Below, in pieces: positions 22,681 to 36,599 of a stretch of DNA of 64,000 bases; the stretch's first letter is position 1; every line of letters begins with the position of its first letter. The stretch lies in the NCBI GenBank assembly GCA_963854835.1, contig OY978525.1, positions 101,573,388 through 101,637,387 of the forward strand. Direction: 5' to 3'. Both the position numbers and the translations under genes were made by a program. The notes under the pieces are model-generated. The model was not told where the DNA came from, made no database searches, and saw only the letters and a program-made list of their open reading frames with translations. The stretch comes from Megamerina dolium. Taxonomy: Eukaryota > Arthropoda > Insecta > Diptera > Megamerinidae.

Positions 22681-25669
22681 ACAAAGTTTTGCGAAGATTT
22701 ATAGTAAATTAAGAACAGTAAAAGTATGTTAGAACAACAACAGCAACAACAACAACAACAACAATTATCAAATCTAATAAAACGTGTATCATCCATGGCG
22801 TCTAGTGTCAATATTACTTAGTCCATGAGGTGCTGACTTTCAGACAGATATCGAATTGAAAGACAATTTGTCGCCATTTCTAAGACCATTTTATTTAGAA
22901 AAGTTAATTCACGAAACCCAGAAAATAATTTGAAAGCTTCTCTCATAAATACTATTTTCCATATTCGACTAAAGGCATTTTAGGCATTGTAGGAAAGGCT
23001 TTTTTAGGCATTTACATATTGCATTAAAAATAATTCAAATATTATTCACTTTTAACTTACTTGAAGGTGCCTACATTGTTCTTATAATTTCGCATATCAA
23101 TATGACATATCAATATTTGATTCAATTTTGAAAGGAATAACTCGCACTATTATGTTGCAAAATAATCAAAATATTTCTGAGTTATTGTATATATGTGTTT
23201 CAATGTGCCCTCATATATAAATATTGTTTTTATTAAAGAGAAAAAAAATGTATAATAATAACAATAACAACAAGTGCTTTATAACGATATTCACTCATAA
23301 ATACGCACATGTAATTGTAGGGTCACAAAAGTGCAAATTGCAATTACAACATGATACTAACATAAAAATATATACATATGGTTTTTATAATTTTCTTGTT
23401 TTATTGTTTTTTTTCACCTTAGCTGTTTTTTCTGTATTTTTTTTTTCTAACATGCTCTTACATACTCATATTTATGTGTATAGTAAGTATGTATAGCATG
23501 AAATCGAAAGCTGTCATTATGACAGTGTATTTGATATGTATTATATAAATGTTAGTACTTGCTATTGCTATGGTACGAGTTCAAAGCTTATACTATAATA
23601 TATAACATATACATATTAGTAGTTGCTTTTGTTTTTGTGATTTTTTTTGCCTTCGTCTTTAAAGTGTAGAATTTATGTAGTACATATTGGTTAGCAGCAG
23701 CAGCAGCAAAGTGTATGTAGTAGTTAGTAGTCTAGCTAAAGTGAATTTACAAATTGCTATAATTATAATATGACGTAAATTAAGAGCGTCAAATAGACTA
23801 CTCAATGGTATGATTTATATGTACTCATGTATATTTGGCATGCTTTGGCAAATCTGTGTTATTTCAGTAGTACTCGTACCTACATAAATAGTAGTGAGGC
23901 GCCTTTATGTGAAGTAATGATTGCTGTATTGATATATAGACGATGTAAAAACGATGTTAAAGTTATATTTTGCAATCACAATTGAAGCGTTTTAATTGTA
24001 AAATACAACCTATAAATTAGATTCATATGAGTGCGTCTAAATAATTTTTTTAAAAATAGGTTATAAGCCTATTGAACTCAATTGAAATAATCAAAGAATA
24101 CATTTGTATTAAAAAAAAAAAAAAATAATAATAATAATAATAGGTAGGTACCCAATACAATCATATAGGTATGTCTAATTAAAATACCACTTAAGACATG
24201 AGTATGCACTCGAACGAGTTACTTCATTATAATATGTACCTACATACGTAATTATCACTCTATATGGTCAATCATAATATACATTCAGCTGTGTATAACA
24301 TTTGATTTTCAATTTTTCCCAATATAAATTTAAATACAATATAAAATGTTGCTATATTTTGAGTACCTACAGTACATACACACTCGCACTTACACATACA
24401 CATAAGTGTATTTTTAAGTATGCATATCCAATCAAGCATAATATTGTATGTAGGTCATACAATAATACGGTCAATCATGTATAACATTTAATATATACTT
24501 AATATTTATGATATTATTATTATTATTATTATTTTTTATTTCTATTTTTTCATTATTTTTAAATTCTTTTAGTGAACCGTATAGATTTGAACTTTCCTAA
24601 ATTCTTGCAAATAGTATGTGTGATATTTAAATTATGTTTAAATTTATTATATGTTTTAGCCAAAATAAAATATAAAAATGTAAAAATGGTGTTAAAATTA
24701 TTACGATTAATAAAATTGTTATTTTCCAAAACATTTCCAACTAGTACTTATTTTCTATTGAAAATGCATAAATATATATCTATATGCATGCCTAACAAGT
24801 TTATACTATTCTCAGCCCTAAACAATTGTACAGGCAATAATTGAATGGTACGTAAATGTATCGAAGAAACGAAACAAATGAAAAATAATATAGAAACCAA
24901 CCTTGCAAATCAATATTTAATAGCAATAAAACGAAAAAAATTGCAACTAAAAGTTTTATAAAAGAAAAAAGCACACAACAATAAAAATGAAAAGGAAATA
25001 AAATAATATAAATTATTTTTACTTTAATGACCAACTTGCGGCAAGGCATTTTGCTGTTTTGGTATTTGCAAATGCATAGGCATTCAATCGAACCGCTAGT
25101 GAACCATTGAATGCACTAATATTGTAAATTTTATCTCTATACTGGATTTGTTGTTATTTTTCAGTTATTTACTTTGGTCTTTGATGTATTTTAAAATGAT
25201 TTTTATTTGATTTTGTTATATTTTTCATTTATATTTTTTTACAAACTATTATTATTTGTTGTTGTCGTTTATATAGTTAATTTCATTTTTAATATATAAA
25301 TATATATTTAACACCTTATAAAACTGCAAAGTTTCATCAACAGCATCGTTAAATTGAACAGCAGCATTGAAAAGATGCAAAAGGTTTAAGATAAATAAAA
25401 ATTTTGTATATTTATAACTAATCTTAAATATTTAATATTAATATTATTATTTATATTGTATTTATTGTTATTGTCATTTTTATTGTTATTAGATGTATTG
25501 GAATTATTATATTAATGTAGCAAAATAAACAATAACATTCCTTTCATATCAAAGCGGGATTGACATCTTGTCATACCGACCAGATGTTGGACTATTGTTA
25601 TAAGTAAGATATTTTGTAAATGAAAAATTTCTCATTCGATAGCAGTTATTAACAATATACTTTTAAACG
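22681..25669. other. AT-rich non-coding stretch with microsatellites
   Basis: Holds a CAA run at about 22735-22764, AGC repeats at about 23694-23708, an A-run with (ATA)n at about 24112-24142 and (TTA)n at about 24515-24533. Open frames are short and have no recognisable domain. Confidence 0.6.
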
Positions 25670-26604
25670 TACAATATTTGCCAAGTTTCGCTTCTTTAGT
25701 TGTATATATTGGTATGCACTGTTCAGTCGAGAGCATACTTTTGTATGGGAGGTAGTTGTAGTTTTCCGTCTATTACGCAAATATTCAATTTAGTTCAATT
25801 GTTATCAAATATAATCCCATGTTGAAAGTTTCATATTGATAACTTTACATTTTTGTGTGTAAAGTGTGAAATCGTACATATGGAAGCATAAATTTGTATG
25901 GGAGGTAGGTGTAGTTTTCCTTCTATTTCACCAATATTCAATTTAATTCAATTGTTATCAAATATAATCCCATGTTGAAAGTTTCCGATTGATAACTTTA
26001 TATTTTAGTGCGTAAATTGTGAAATCGTACATATGGAAGCATAAATTTGTATGGGAGGTAGGCGTGGTTTTTATCCGATTAAGCCTATTTTCAAATATGT
26101 CTGTTAGTTAGTAAATATAATCACATGCGCTAAATTTCAACTTAATAGCTTTGCATTTTCGAACTCAAAATATGAAAACAGACAATCAACGTCATATTTT
26201 TGTATGAGAGGTAGGTGTCGTTTTCCTTCTATTTCGCCAATATTCAATTTAGCTCAATTTTTATGAATCATAATCCCATATTGAAAGTTTTCTATTAATA
26301 TCTTTACATTTTAGTGCGTAAATTGTGAAATTGTACATACGAAAGCATAAGTTTGTATGGGAGGTAGGCGTGGTTTTTAACCGATTAAGCCCATTTTCAA
26401 ATATGTCTATTACTTGGTAAATATATTTACATGTGCTAAATTTAAGCTCAATAGCTTTGTATTTTCGCCCTCAAAATATGAAAACAATCAATCAACATCA
26501 TATTTTTGTATGAGAGGTAGGTGTAGTTTTTACCCGATTATGCCTATTTTGTTAGGAAACTCATTCCATTCCAGATGAATTCAAAATATCAAGTTTCAGC
26601 TTAA

Positions 26605-26964
26605 AAAAAAATAAAAAAAATATGTGACACTTAAAGCCCGGAAGGGCTCATTGGTCGAGCTTCTCTTCAATTACTGTTGTGCGTGTTAAATTTTGGATAG
26701 TATTAGAAGGGACCTACTTATTTTAGCCGGTTCCGAACGGCAGAACCCTTGCGACATCACTTTTTCTGAGCTTTGTCACAGAGTTCTTTTAGAAGCTTTT
26801 TCATGGCAAGTTGTTACTGTCGAAAGAATTGCCAATTGCTTGCCGACAGGTGGGTACCGTTCGAAAGAAAAATCTTTTCGATATTAAATTTGTTATGCAT
26901 GAGCCGGGGATTGAACCACGACCTACAGATCAGAAGGCCAACACACTAACCACTGAGCCACGGC
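26605..26964 (-). mobile_element. SINE copy 2, full length, tRNA-derived head
   Basis: The insert is bounded by a perfect 9-bp target duplication TCAGCTTAA (26596-26604 and 26965-26973). Read on the minus strand it begins AGCCGTGGCTCAGTGGTTAG, a good A box (TGGCTCAGTGG), and about 40 bp later has GGTTCAATCCC, a good B box. These are the two internal RNA polymerase III promoter parts of a tRNA gene. A non-tRNA body of about 270 bp follows, with a short T-rich tail (TTTTTTTTATTTTTT) instead of poly(A). The element sits inside family A array A2. Removing insert plus one duplication (369 bp) restores the 153-bp register exactly. It encodes no protein. Confidence 0.92.
26902..26964 (-). promoter_or_regulatory. 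tRNA-like Pol III promoter of the SINE
   Basis: A box TGGCTCAGTGG and B box GGTTCAATCCC lie about 40 bp apart, within the range seen in tRNA genes. The segment between has a weak anticodon-arm-like pairing (GGCCT with AGGTC) but the loop is too long, so this is a tRNA-derived promoter and not a working tRNA gene. Confidence 0.75.
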
Positions 26965-27560
26965 TCAGCTTAATAGACTTATATTTTCGTTTACAATGTG
27001 TAAATTCATACAAATGGAGGCATATATTTGTATGAAAAGTATGTGTGATTTATATCCAATTCAGTCCATTTTCGAATATGTTTGTTAATTAGTAAATATA
27101 ATTTCATGTACCAAGTTTCAATTTAATAGCCTTATATTTTCGTTCAGAAAATCTAAAATCACACAAATGGAGGTATATATTTGTATGAAAAGTAGGCGTG
27201 ATTTAAATCCGATTCAGTCCATTTTCGAATATATCTGTTAGTTGGTTAATACCAACGTATGTACCTCATGTCAGCTTGATAACTACATATTTTCGCATGA
27301 AAAATATGAAAATAGACACTCAACATCATACTTTTGTATGAGAAATAGATGCGATTTTTATCCAATTACGCCGATTCTTTAATATATCTATTTTGTCATC
27401 AGAAGTACCAGCTTAATAATTATATATTTTCGTGCCCAAAGCGAGAAAAAAACCAATAATTATTATAGTTTTATATGGCAGGCAGGCGTGGTCTGTATCA
27501 CCGTATCCCCATTTTTTAATATTCTTTGCACCAATACATGGATGACTTTAAGAATGAACG

Positions 27561-29177
27561 TAATCGAGCTAAAACCACCTTTACCTCTTATACAAAAGAT
27601 TGATTACGGATACATTTTGTTAATAATTTATGTAAATCAACGTACGCATATATGTAGCTATCAAAGCAATTAAAACAACAACAACCATAATGCAACTTTT
27701 CCAACCCGGTTCATATAAAAAATGAAATAAAAATGCAAAGAAATTACAATAAGATACGAGTAAATAAATTAATAGTGTGAAAGTCGTTATGGCAAAACTT
27801 GAATAAAACAAGTAAACATATACACAATATACCTTATGCAAGTGTGTATGTGTATGTGTGTAAATATAGCAAAAATAGCTAAAAGTAATTTTTTTTTCAT
27901 TACAATAAATTTAATGCAAAACTAAAAACATTAAAATCTACATTTTATTACAATTACTAACAGAACGATTACTACTGCTTTCATTTTACATATACATACA
28001 TACACATTATTATGTGTATGTATGTGCAATATATATACATATGTATATACATAAGTGCACATAAACTGAAGAAAGAAGAAGAAATTTGAAATTTATGTTC
28101 AATTTGAACGTGTAACAATTTTGCCAACATTAATGCAACAATAACAAAAAAAAAAATTACAAACAAATAAAATGCATGCAAAATTGTTTAAAAAAATATT
28201 ATATACTTGTATTTTGTATATTTATTATAGAAGAAGATATCGTTGTTGTAGTACATAAAAATATGTTTATGCTGTAGCAAATAGTAGTAGTAGTAGTAGT
28301 AAGAGTAGTTGTAGCATGCGTGCAGCAAATGCAGATTGACAACACTTGTTGGTAAATGAAATTTGCATAAGTGCGCAAAGGTGTGTAGGCAAATACAGGC
28401 TAAATACACTTGAAAGAAATAGTCAATGTCAAATAACAGAAGGCGACATATTAAAGTCACTGTCATACACTTGTAACTGCATATAGAAATGTTTGTGTTT
28501 GTGTGTGTGTGGGTATGGACTATTTGAAAGTGTTTACAATAAAATGTTGGAATGCGAGTATTATTGAGCTTCAATGAACAACATTCAATTGGCTAACCAG
28601 TAAGTAAGCGATCTATATCTGGTGGATCATGTTACAAAATCTCAGTGACTCTTAAAGTGTGAGAAGTCTCAATGGCATATTCATTGGATCTGCAATATAA
28701 TCTATAATGACTGCAAATATATGATAAATATAAAATTTGAGAGAAATTTTGAAGAAGTTGCTTGAAATGACTAAAATTTTCCGGAAGATATTAAGTCTAT
28801 TAAGCATTCCTGAATTTATATGAAAAGTTATGCTGTTGAAGCTAGATTATATCGTTCATGAAATATTTCTATTAAAAACCATCTGGAAGTCACTGAGCAA
28901 CACAGCCTGCCACATTGTTTCAAAATATATTCAATTAAGAGAAATGAAGTCAAACGTAATAAATTGCTTTGGCCTTATTGAAATTAGTCTACAAATGGCT
29001 CAACGGCATAATATTGATCACATAAATTATGATATTTATTGTAGAATAACATAATTTAATAATTTTTTATCTTTTCACTTTCCAAAAAATTTGAAAGTAA
29101 TTTCTTAAAGTCGACTTAATTGAATATTCCTATGATAAGGCTCAAACCCATATAAATTTGTTGAGAAACACTGCATA
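27561..29177. other. AT-rich non-coding stretch
   Basis: Contains an AGT trinucleotide run at about 28283-28306 and (GT)n at about 28495-28511. Open frames are short and Tyr/Ile/Phe rich. No gene was recognised. Confidence 0.6.
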
Positions 29178-29656
29178 TGTATATACACATGTTTCTATAC
29201 ATTTAGATGAAAGTGAAAACATTTCTCTTCACTTAGCCTTTTGCATCTCTCATCTTACATGTATATAAACATGTATGGAGTACACGGTTGTGCAACAAGT
29301 CAAATCACAAATGTTTTCTTTATTTTTTTTTTCTGTTTATTTGTTTTTCCTGTGTCAAATTAAAACTAAACTAAATCAATATGATTATTATTATATTGTT
29401 GCTAAAATTTAATTTATGTATATACACATGTTTCTATACATTTAGATGAAAGTGAAAACATGTCTCCTCAGTTAGCCTTTTGCATCTCTCATCTTACATG
29501 TATATAAACATGTATGAGTACAAGGTTGTGCAACAAGTCAAATCACAAATGTTTTTTTATTTTTTTTTCTATTTATTTGTTTTTCCTGTGTCAAATTAAA
29601 ACTAAACTAAATCAATATGATTATTATTAGTATATTGTTGCTAAAATTTAATTTAT
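29178..29656 (+). repeat. 239-bp tandem duplication, recent
   Basis: Copy A is 29178-29416 and copy B 29417-29656. Both start TGTATATACACATGTTTCTA and end TTGCTAAAATTTAATTTA. Only a handful of differences are visible (for example CATTTCTCTTCACTT against CATGTCTCCTCAGTT, and one GTA insertion). TATGT occurs at both outer junctions and at the internal junction, which points to duplication through a few bases of microhomology. Confidence 0.93.
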
Positions 29657-31282
29657 GTTGTATTCGCTTAATCATTATTGCATCTTAATAATATAAATGA
29701 AAAAAAAAAATACTTTAAATGCAACATTGAGTTAGTTGACAAAAATCAAAAACAATCAAATAAATTAACTCAAAAATTTTTATGATTGTTATAATTTTTG
29801 TTATTGTTTTTTTTTTTATTTGTTCGCTTGTCATAGTTAAATATTTGCAAATCTTTAATTTTAATTAAAAACTTTTAAATATATAATCTATGTATACACA
29901 TAGATTATGTGTGTGTATGCGTGTTTGTTGAAAATCACATCACCGTCAATATAAAATATGGGTCAAATATTTTTAGTAGTTTATGATGGTTGTTGATTCA
30001 CTCGTACCCAGATGCAAATATTAGCATCAATACAAACACAAACACACACATTTTCTAATGTTTCACACACGAGTTTCGGTAAAACTTTAAAGACTGTGAA
30101 TGATGAGCGCAACGCATTTGAAAAGGGAAATTGAAAAAAAAATAACCAAACTACAACAACAAGACAACAAAGATTTGCAACAAACAAAAAAGTAAATACT
30201 AATAAAATGTCCATAAAAGCGATAATGATACATTTGCTAAAAATGACAAAAACACAACAAAAAAAAAAAAACCAAATTAAAAACAAAAGACTCAGAGAAA
30301 AAAGGCGACAAAAATTAAATGACATCCAACGAAAAAAACCAAAAAACCAAAAAACCGAAAAACCCAAAATAACCTTGCACAAATACTTGTACACGCATAA
30401 ATGAGAATATACGAGCATATGCATATGTATAGATTGTGTGTACATATGTTTATGATTCATTGCTAATATATTTATTAGCACTTTTCATTAAAAATACAAC
30501 AACAACAACGACAACGACAACAAAAATTGTTAAATAACGACGACATCCAAGCAAGGTGTTCCACTTAGAGTATATATATTGTACCATGTACATATATTTA
30601 TGATGGTAAAAGTTAAGCACCACTCTTTTAGCAAATTACATACAAACAAACACACATATAAACCTAGTGCATCAACAAGATTGTTATTTTTTTGTTTCCT
30701 TTAAAACTAATTTTGGTGGTGTAAATACGGTTTGGTAAAATAAGCAAAGAAGAAAAAAATTACTTAATTACGCACACGCAACTTATAAGGAACAACTATC
30801 TACTCAAATATACACTTTACCATATACATACCATATATTAGGACAGTGGATAGCAGCATACACATTGGTCTGCGTTAAACTTGATACATGGATAGAGCAC
30901 CATTATTTGTAGTACACACAGTGATTGAAATATCTGTCTTTACGAGTAATTGGGCAACAGATAATAACAATTGTCATTGTCAGATATGATTACTACAAGT
31001 ACGTAATTAAACGATATAATATAGACCATGAGATAATTTTAAGAGCGCTAGATGTATTTTTGTGATTAAAAATTTTTTTTTCCTATCATCCACAGAGAAT
31101 ATGCGTTAAGTTTAAGTTTGAGACTTATTATCACATTTTATATATGCATTCAAAGAAGTAATATAAAGAATTAACCTATTTCAAAAGTAAAATTAAATAG
31201 AAAAAAATACTCGCAAGTGTATTTGATCAAATTTTATCCTCAATATTTTACTTGCATTTTGGATTAACATAAAGTATAGAAT
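29657..31282. other. AT-rich non-coding stretch
   Basis: Low-complexity sequence: T and A homopolymers, a lysine-rich frame near 30207-30404 made by A-rich DNA, and CAACAACGACAACGACAAC near 30498-30520. No gene was recognised. Confidence 0.6.
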
Positions 31283-31400
31283 TATTTAAATGGCTACCAC
31301 ATGAGTCGATTCTTTGAAGTAATTTTCAATGATGTTCTGTCGCAGTTTGAGGCATTAAATCAAGTGATCTGGAATGCTTTCGTCAAATTTTGATATCGTT
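31283..31400 (-). pseudogene. DD41D mariner transposase, C-terminal remnant
   Basis: The nucleotides ATTTAAATG.C.ACCAC, then TCGATTCTTT, then GTAATTTTC (31285-31335) match the C-terminal coding end of the DD41D element at 63.6 kb, in the same (minus) orientation, apart from an 11-bp gap. In protein terms it covers the ..ENY.KRID.. to ..HLND.. end. The frame is broken by stops. No terminal repeat could be identified for this copy. Confidence 0.65.
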
Positions 31401-31446
31401 AAATTTATTTAGTGCAATGGAGCCCAAAAGGGGCTTGTTATGTGGC

Positions 31447-32078
31447 TTCTGATATCGTCTTCTTAATGCAACATGTTGTCCTGATTCATATCTTACGTCT
31501 TATATACATTTCATGTTTATATACTTCTTAAAGATACATTGGACTCTCTTGATACATTTGTGGCTTTTTCATTTTCCAGATATGGCAATTCAACTAACTA
31601 ACGAGAGGGTCATAAGATATATTGCTGAAGAACATTTTATTCTTACACGTGGGGGGATCCATTTTTACAATGGAATCGTCCCTTTAACGCAACATGTTGT
31701 CTTGATTCAAACCTTACGTTTTATATAAATTTTATGTTAATATACTTTTTCAAGAAACATTGGACTCTCTTGATACATTTGTGGGTTTTCCATTTCCTAG
31801 ATATGGCAATTCAATATATTCAACTAACTAACGAGAGGGTTATAAGGTATGTTGCTAAAGAACATTTTGTCCTATGGCACCCTATGTGGATTGTGGCATC
31901 GTTTTCTTAACGCAACATGTTGTCCTGATTCATATCTTACATTTCATATACATTTCATGTTAATATACTTTTTCAAGATACATTTGACTCTCTTGATACA
32001 TTTGTGGGTTTGTTAAATTCCCAGATATGGCAATTCAACTTATTCACGTAAATAATACATTGCTGAAGAACATTTTAT
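31447..32078. repeat. ~222-bp tandem triplication
   Basis: Three successive copies share GCAACATGTTGTC (31468, 31689 and 31912; spacings 221 and 223), GACTCTCTTGATACATTTGTG, AGATATGGCAATTCAACT and TTGCTGAAGAACATTTT. It abuts the DD41D C-terminal remnant. On the minus strand each copy has a block like DNMLR-ENDATIH (clearest in copy 3) that resembles the ENMWFQQDGATCH catalytic segment of the 63.6 kb element, so the triplicated unit may come from the middle of a decayed transposase. Confidence 0.85.
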
Positions 32079-34289
<2,211 letters not shown>

Positions 34290-35009
34290 AGTATACTTGT
34301 GACACCACTTTTTATAAGAAGAATAGTCCGGCTGCTATCAAGACACTTGAACTCTAACCAGGTGAAATCAAAACTGGTGTGGAAATGTCTTGACAAGCTG
34401 AATAAACTTGGTGAAAAGAACCAATTATGGATCCTTTGGGTTCCAGAGCATATTGGAATTGAAGGCAACGAGCTAGCGGATAGGCTTGCCAGGAAGGGAG
34501 CAGCAACACCTTTTGTAGGCCCAGATCCCTTCTGTGGTCTGGGCAAAGAAGCTTTATCCATGTTCATTAAAAGGAGTGTAGAATAAGAAAGACAATCAAT
34601 CAATCACTGGGAAAACCTACCAGGGTTGTGCAAATCCAAGACATTTTAGGGACCCATAACCTAAAACGACTTGAGGAATGTATCAGTTTAAACAAGAATA
34701 ATACAAGAATCATCACGGTGTTATTGAGAATACACTGCAGGCTGAATTATCACCTAACGAAGCTGGGAATCTTCTCGGATGAAACCTGCCGATATTGCAG
34801 GGACGTGAATGAAAATGCAAAACATGTGTTGGGAACTTATGCACACAAGAAAGAAAAACATCGGGGAATTAATAATGCTGGAAAATCTGCTAAAGTTCAT
34901 TAGGGTAGGGTCTATACTACACTTTCTTATGGATGTTGGACTTAGAGAAATACTCTAAACCATGATGGGGTGCACAATAGACCTAGGGTCGCAGTGCAAT
35001 ACAACTCTC

Positions 35010-35073
<64 letters not shown>

Positions 35074-35081
35074 AATAATAA
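34290..35081 (+). mobile_element. I-like LINE 3' end with (TAA)n tail
   Basis: A 5'-truncated non-LTR retrotransposon. It keeps the RNase H domain and C-terminal Cys/His region of the second ORF and a short 3' untranslated part, and ends in about 23 TAA/ATA units (about 35011-35081). A TAA-repeat tail together with RNase H is characteristic of I-clade LINEs. The tail is directly followed by the TTAA-bounded repeat that hosts the Tc1-like element. Confidence 0.7.
34318..34903 (+). pseudogene. LINE RNase H and C-terminal Cys/His region, broken
   Basis: RNase H removes template RNA during LINE reverse transcription. The order is: NSPAAIKTLEL (34322-34354), matching the usual SDSQAAI with Asp changed to Asn; a frameshift; KLVWKCLDKLNKLGEKNQL; then WVPEHIGIEGNELADRLARK (about 34437), where the usual WVPGH has Glu for Gly but the His, Glu and Asp positions survive; a stop at 34584-34586. 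In another frame (34628-34903) comes RIITVLLRIHCRLNYHLTKL followed by CRYCRDVNENAKHVLGTY, a CCHC-like motif whose last Cys is lost. Only the C-terminal part of the ~1,000-residue protein remains. Confidence 0.75.
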
Positions 35082-35319
35082 TTACTTAGAATGAGGTTTT
35101 GGGGACATTTTTGCAACAACTCTGTATACCTATGTACGATATTAAACACTCGAAGGCAATTTAAGCTTTGAGAATTTTTTGACGTTTGTGTTAAGTTTTG
35201 ACGTTTAGTGTATTAAGAAATCTAAAGTGAAGCTTATTAGTAATATTTTGAAACAGTTATTTCCTTGGTTTATGGGCGTTTTTTACGACGTTTAAAAAAA
35301 AAGGAATAAAAATTACCTA

Positions 35320-35348
35320 CAGTGGCTCCCAGCTTATTTCGTACAGTG
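35320..35348 (+). repeat. Tc1-like left terminal inverted repeat
   Basis: Begins CAGTGGCTCCCAGCTTATTT and continues CGTACAGTG. One mismatch (CTCCC against CTCAC) to the right terminus. Confidence 0.95.
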
Positions 35349-35580
35349 ACAGTTTAAAAATTGCTGCAGTCGTAATTCCTAATATAGCAAAAATTTGAAC
35401 AAAATATAAATGCCATTTTTGAAAGGAAGGTTTGTTTTTTATTTTCCAAAATTTACTTTTTCAAAATTTTAGTGTTTGACACTATAAAAAAATAAAATAA
35501 GAAAAAAATAGGAAAATTCATGTCACAGCTTATTTCGTACAGTCTCTTTAAGTTCAAACTAAAAACAAAGTAAGTTGATT

Positions 35581-36599
35581 TTAATATTTAGTATGACATC
35601 CCTTAGCGTTAATGACAGCCTGGAGTCTACTTGGCATTGAATCCACCAATTTTTGAGTGATGTCTGGTGTGATTTTTTTCCATTCCTCCATCAGTACCTT
35701 CTTTAGGTCTTGCTTATTAGAAATCTTGTGTGTTCTTATTTTATTGTCCAAAATAGACTAAAGATTTTCAATCACATTCATGTCAGGTGACTGTGGTGGT
35801 GGAGACATCAAGTGTGAGCAGTTCAAATAAGCCAAGATTGCACAATCCCAGATTTATGTTTTGGGTCATTATCTTGGTAATACCGAAATTCTTCCCGCAA
35901 ACCCAGTTTGTCTGCACTTTGAAGTAAATTGTTTTTCAGAATCTCGAGGTACTTCATTTTGTCCATTGTTCCCTCAATAAAAACCAATTCACCTACTCCG
36001 GCTGCTGACATACAGGCCCAAACCATCACGCTACCGCCACCATGCTTCACTGTGGGCTTAAGGTTCTCCTTGTTTAGCTCGGTATTAGCTTTACGCCAAA
36101 CATATGACATTCCGTCCGAGCCAAAAATATTAAACTTAGACTCATCCGCGAAAATAACGGTATTCCAGAACGCAGGAGTATTAATAATATGCTCTTTGGC
36201 GAAGTCAAGTCGGCGTTGTATATTCATTTTCGAAATGAATGGTTTCTTTCGGGCTACTCGACCGTTCAAGTCATGATTGCGCAGCACACGTCGGACAGTT
36301 TCAGCACTGGATGATTTTCCTATTTCACGCTGAACCTCTGCAGCCAACTTCGGAGCGGATAACTTTGGATTTTTCTTAATTTTTCGTACAATATAACGCT
36401 CGTCTGATGCGTTGAAAATCTTATTAGGTGCTTCTCTGCCCTTGTTCTCCAACCGATTTTCGCGAACGAAGCGTTGAATGATGTATTGGACAGTTGAGGC
36501 ACTTAAATTTGTCATTTCAGCAATTTTTCGCACACTCTGACCTTTCCTAAAATGGTTAATTACCAGTTTACGCTGTTCCATCGTTGTACGATGACCCAT
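35581..36599 (-). pseudogene. Tc1-like DD34E transposase, one frameshift and one stop
   Basis: Cuts and pastes the element by binding the terminal repeats. The ATG at 36599 opens 258 residues without interruption: a paired-type DNA-binding region (residues ~1-110, first helix-turn-helix in RKLVINHFRKGQSVRKIAEM), then the catalytic domain with IFADESKFNIFG (first Asp), a glycine-rich VKHGGGSVMVWACMS, and YYQDNDPKHKS (second Asp). A one-base loss at about 35826 shifts the frame. The other frame carries SPPPQSPDMNVIENL, whose Glu lies 34 residues after the second Asp, then TAG where Trp is usual, and ends CHTKY with TAA at 35583-35581. With the frame corrected the length is about 339 residues, normal for the family. 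All three catalytic residues are encoded. Confidence 0.92.

Larger units (their letters stand above)
25670..27560 (+). repeat. Family A array A2, exact 153-bp period, 306-bp dimers
   Basis: The GGTAG of the box TTGTATGGGAGGTAGGCGTG (or variants) lies at 25751, 25904, 26057, 26210, 26363 and 26516: five successive spacings of exactly 153 bp. After a SINE, boxes at 27038, 27191 and 27344 again are 153 bp apart; a last, shortened unit has it at 27481. Two monomer types alternate. Type X (25751, 25904, 26210) continues TTTTCCTTCTATTTC then CCAATATTCAATTTA; type Y (26057, 26363) continues CCGATTAAGCC then ATTTTCAAATATGTCT. Units 25904-26209 and 26210-26515 therefore form a 306-bp dimer repeated twice. 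Non-coding. Confidence 0.95.

Noticed and set aside
26902..26964. tRNA gene on the minus strand
   Set aside because: A and B boxes are present but the anticodon loop is too long and the acceptor stem does not pair; it is the head of a SINE with target duplications.
26693..27035. Open frames reading ..GIEPRPTDQ.. near 26.9 kb
   Set aside because: They lie in the SINE and read through its tRNA-like head; such frames recur wherever this SINE type inserts.
29981..30481. 166-codon hydrophobic minus-strand frame
   Set aside because: A-rich plus-strand DNA gives Phe/Leu/Val on the other strand; no motif, poor codon use.
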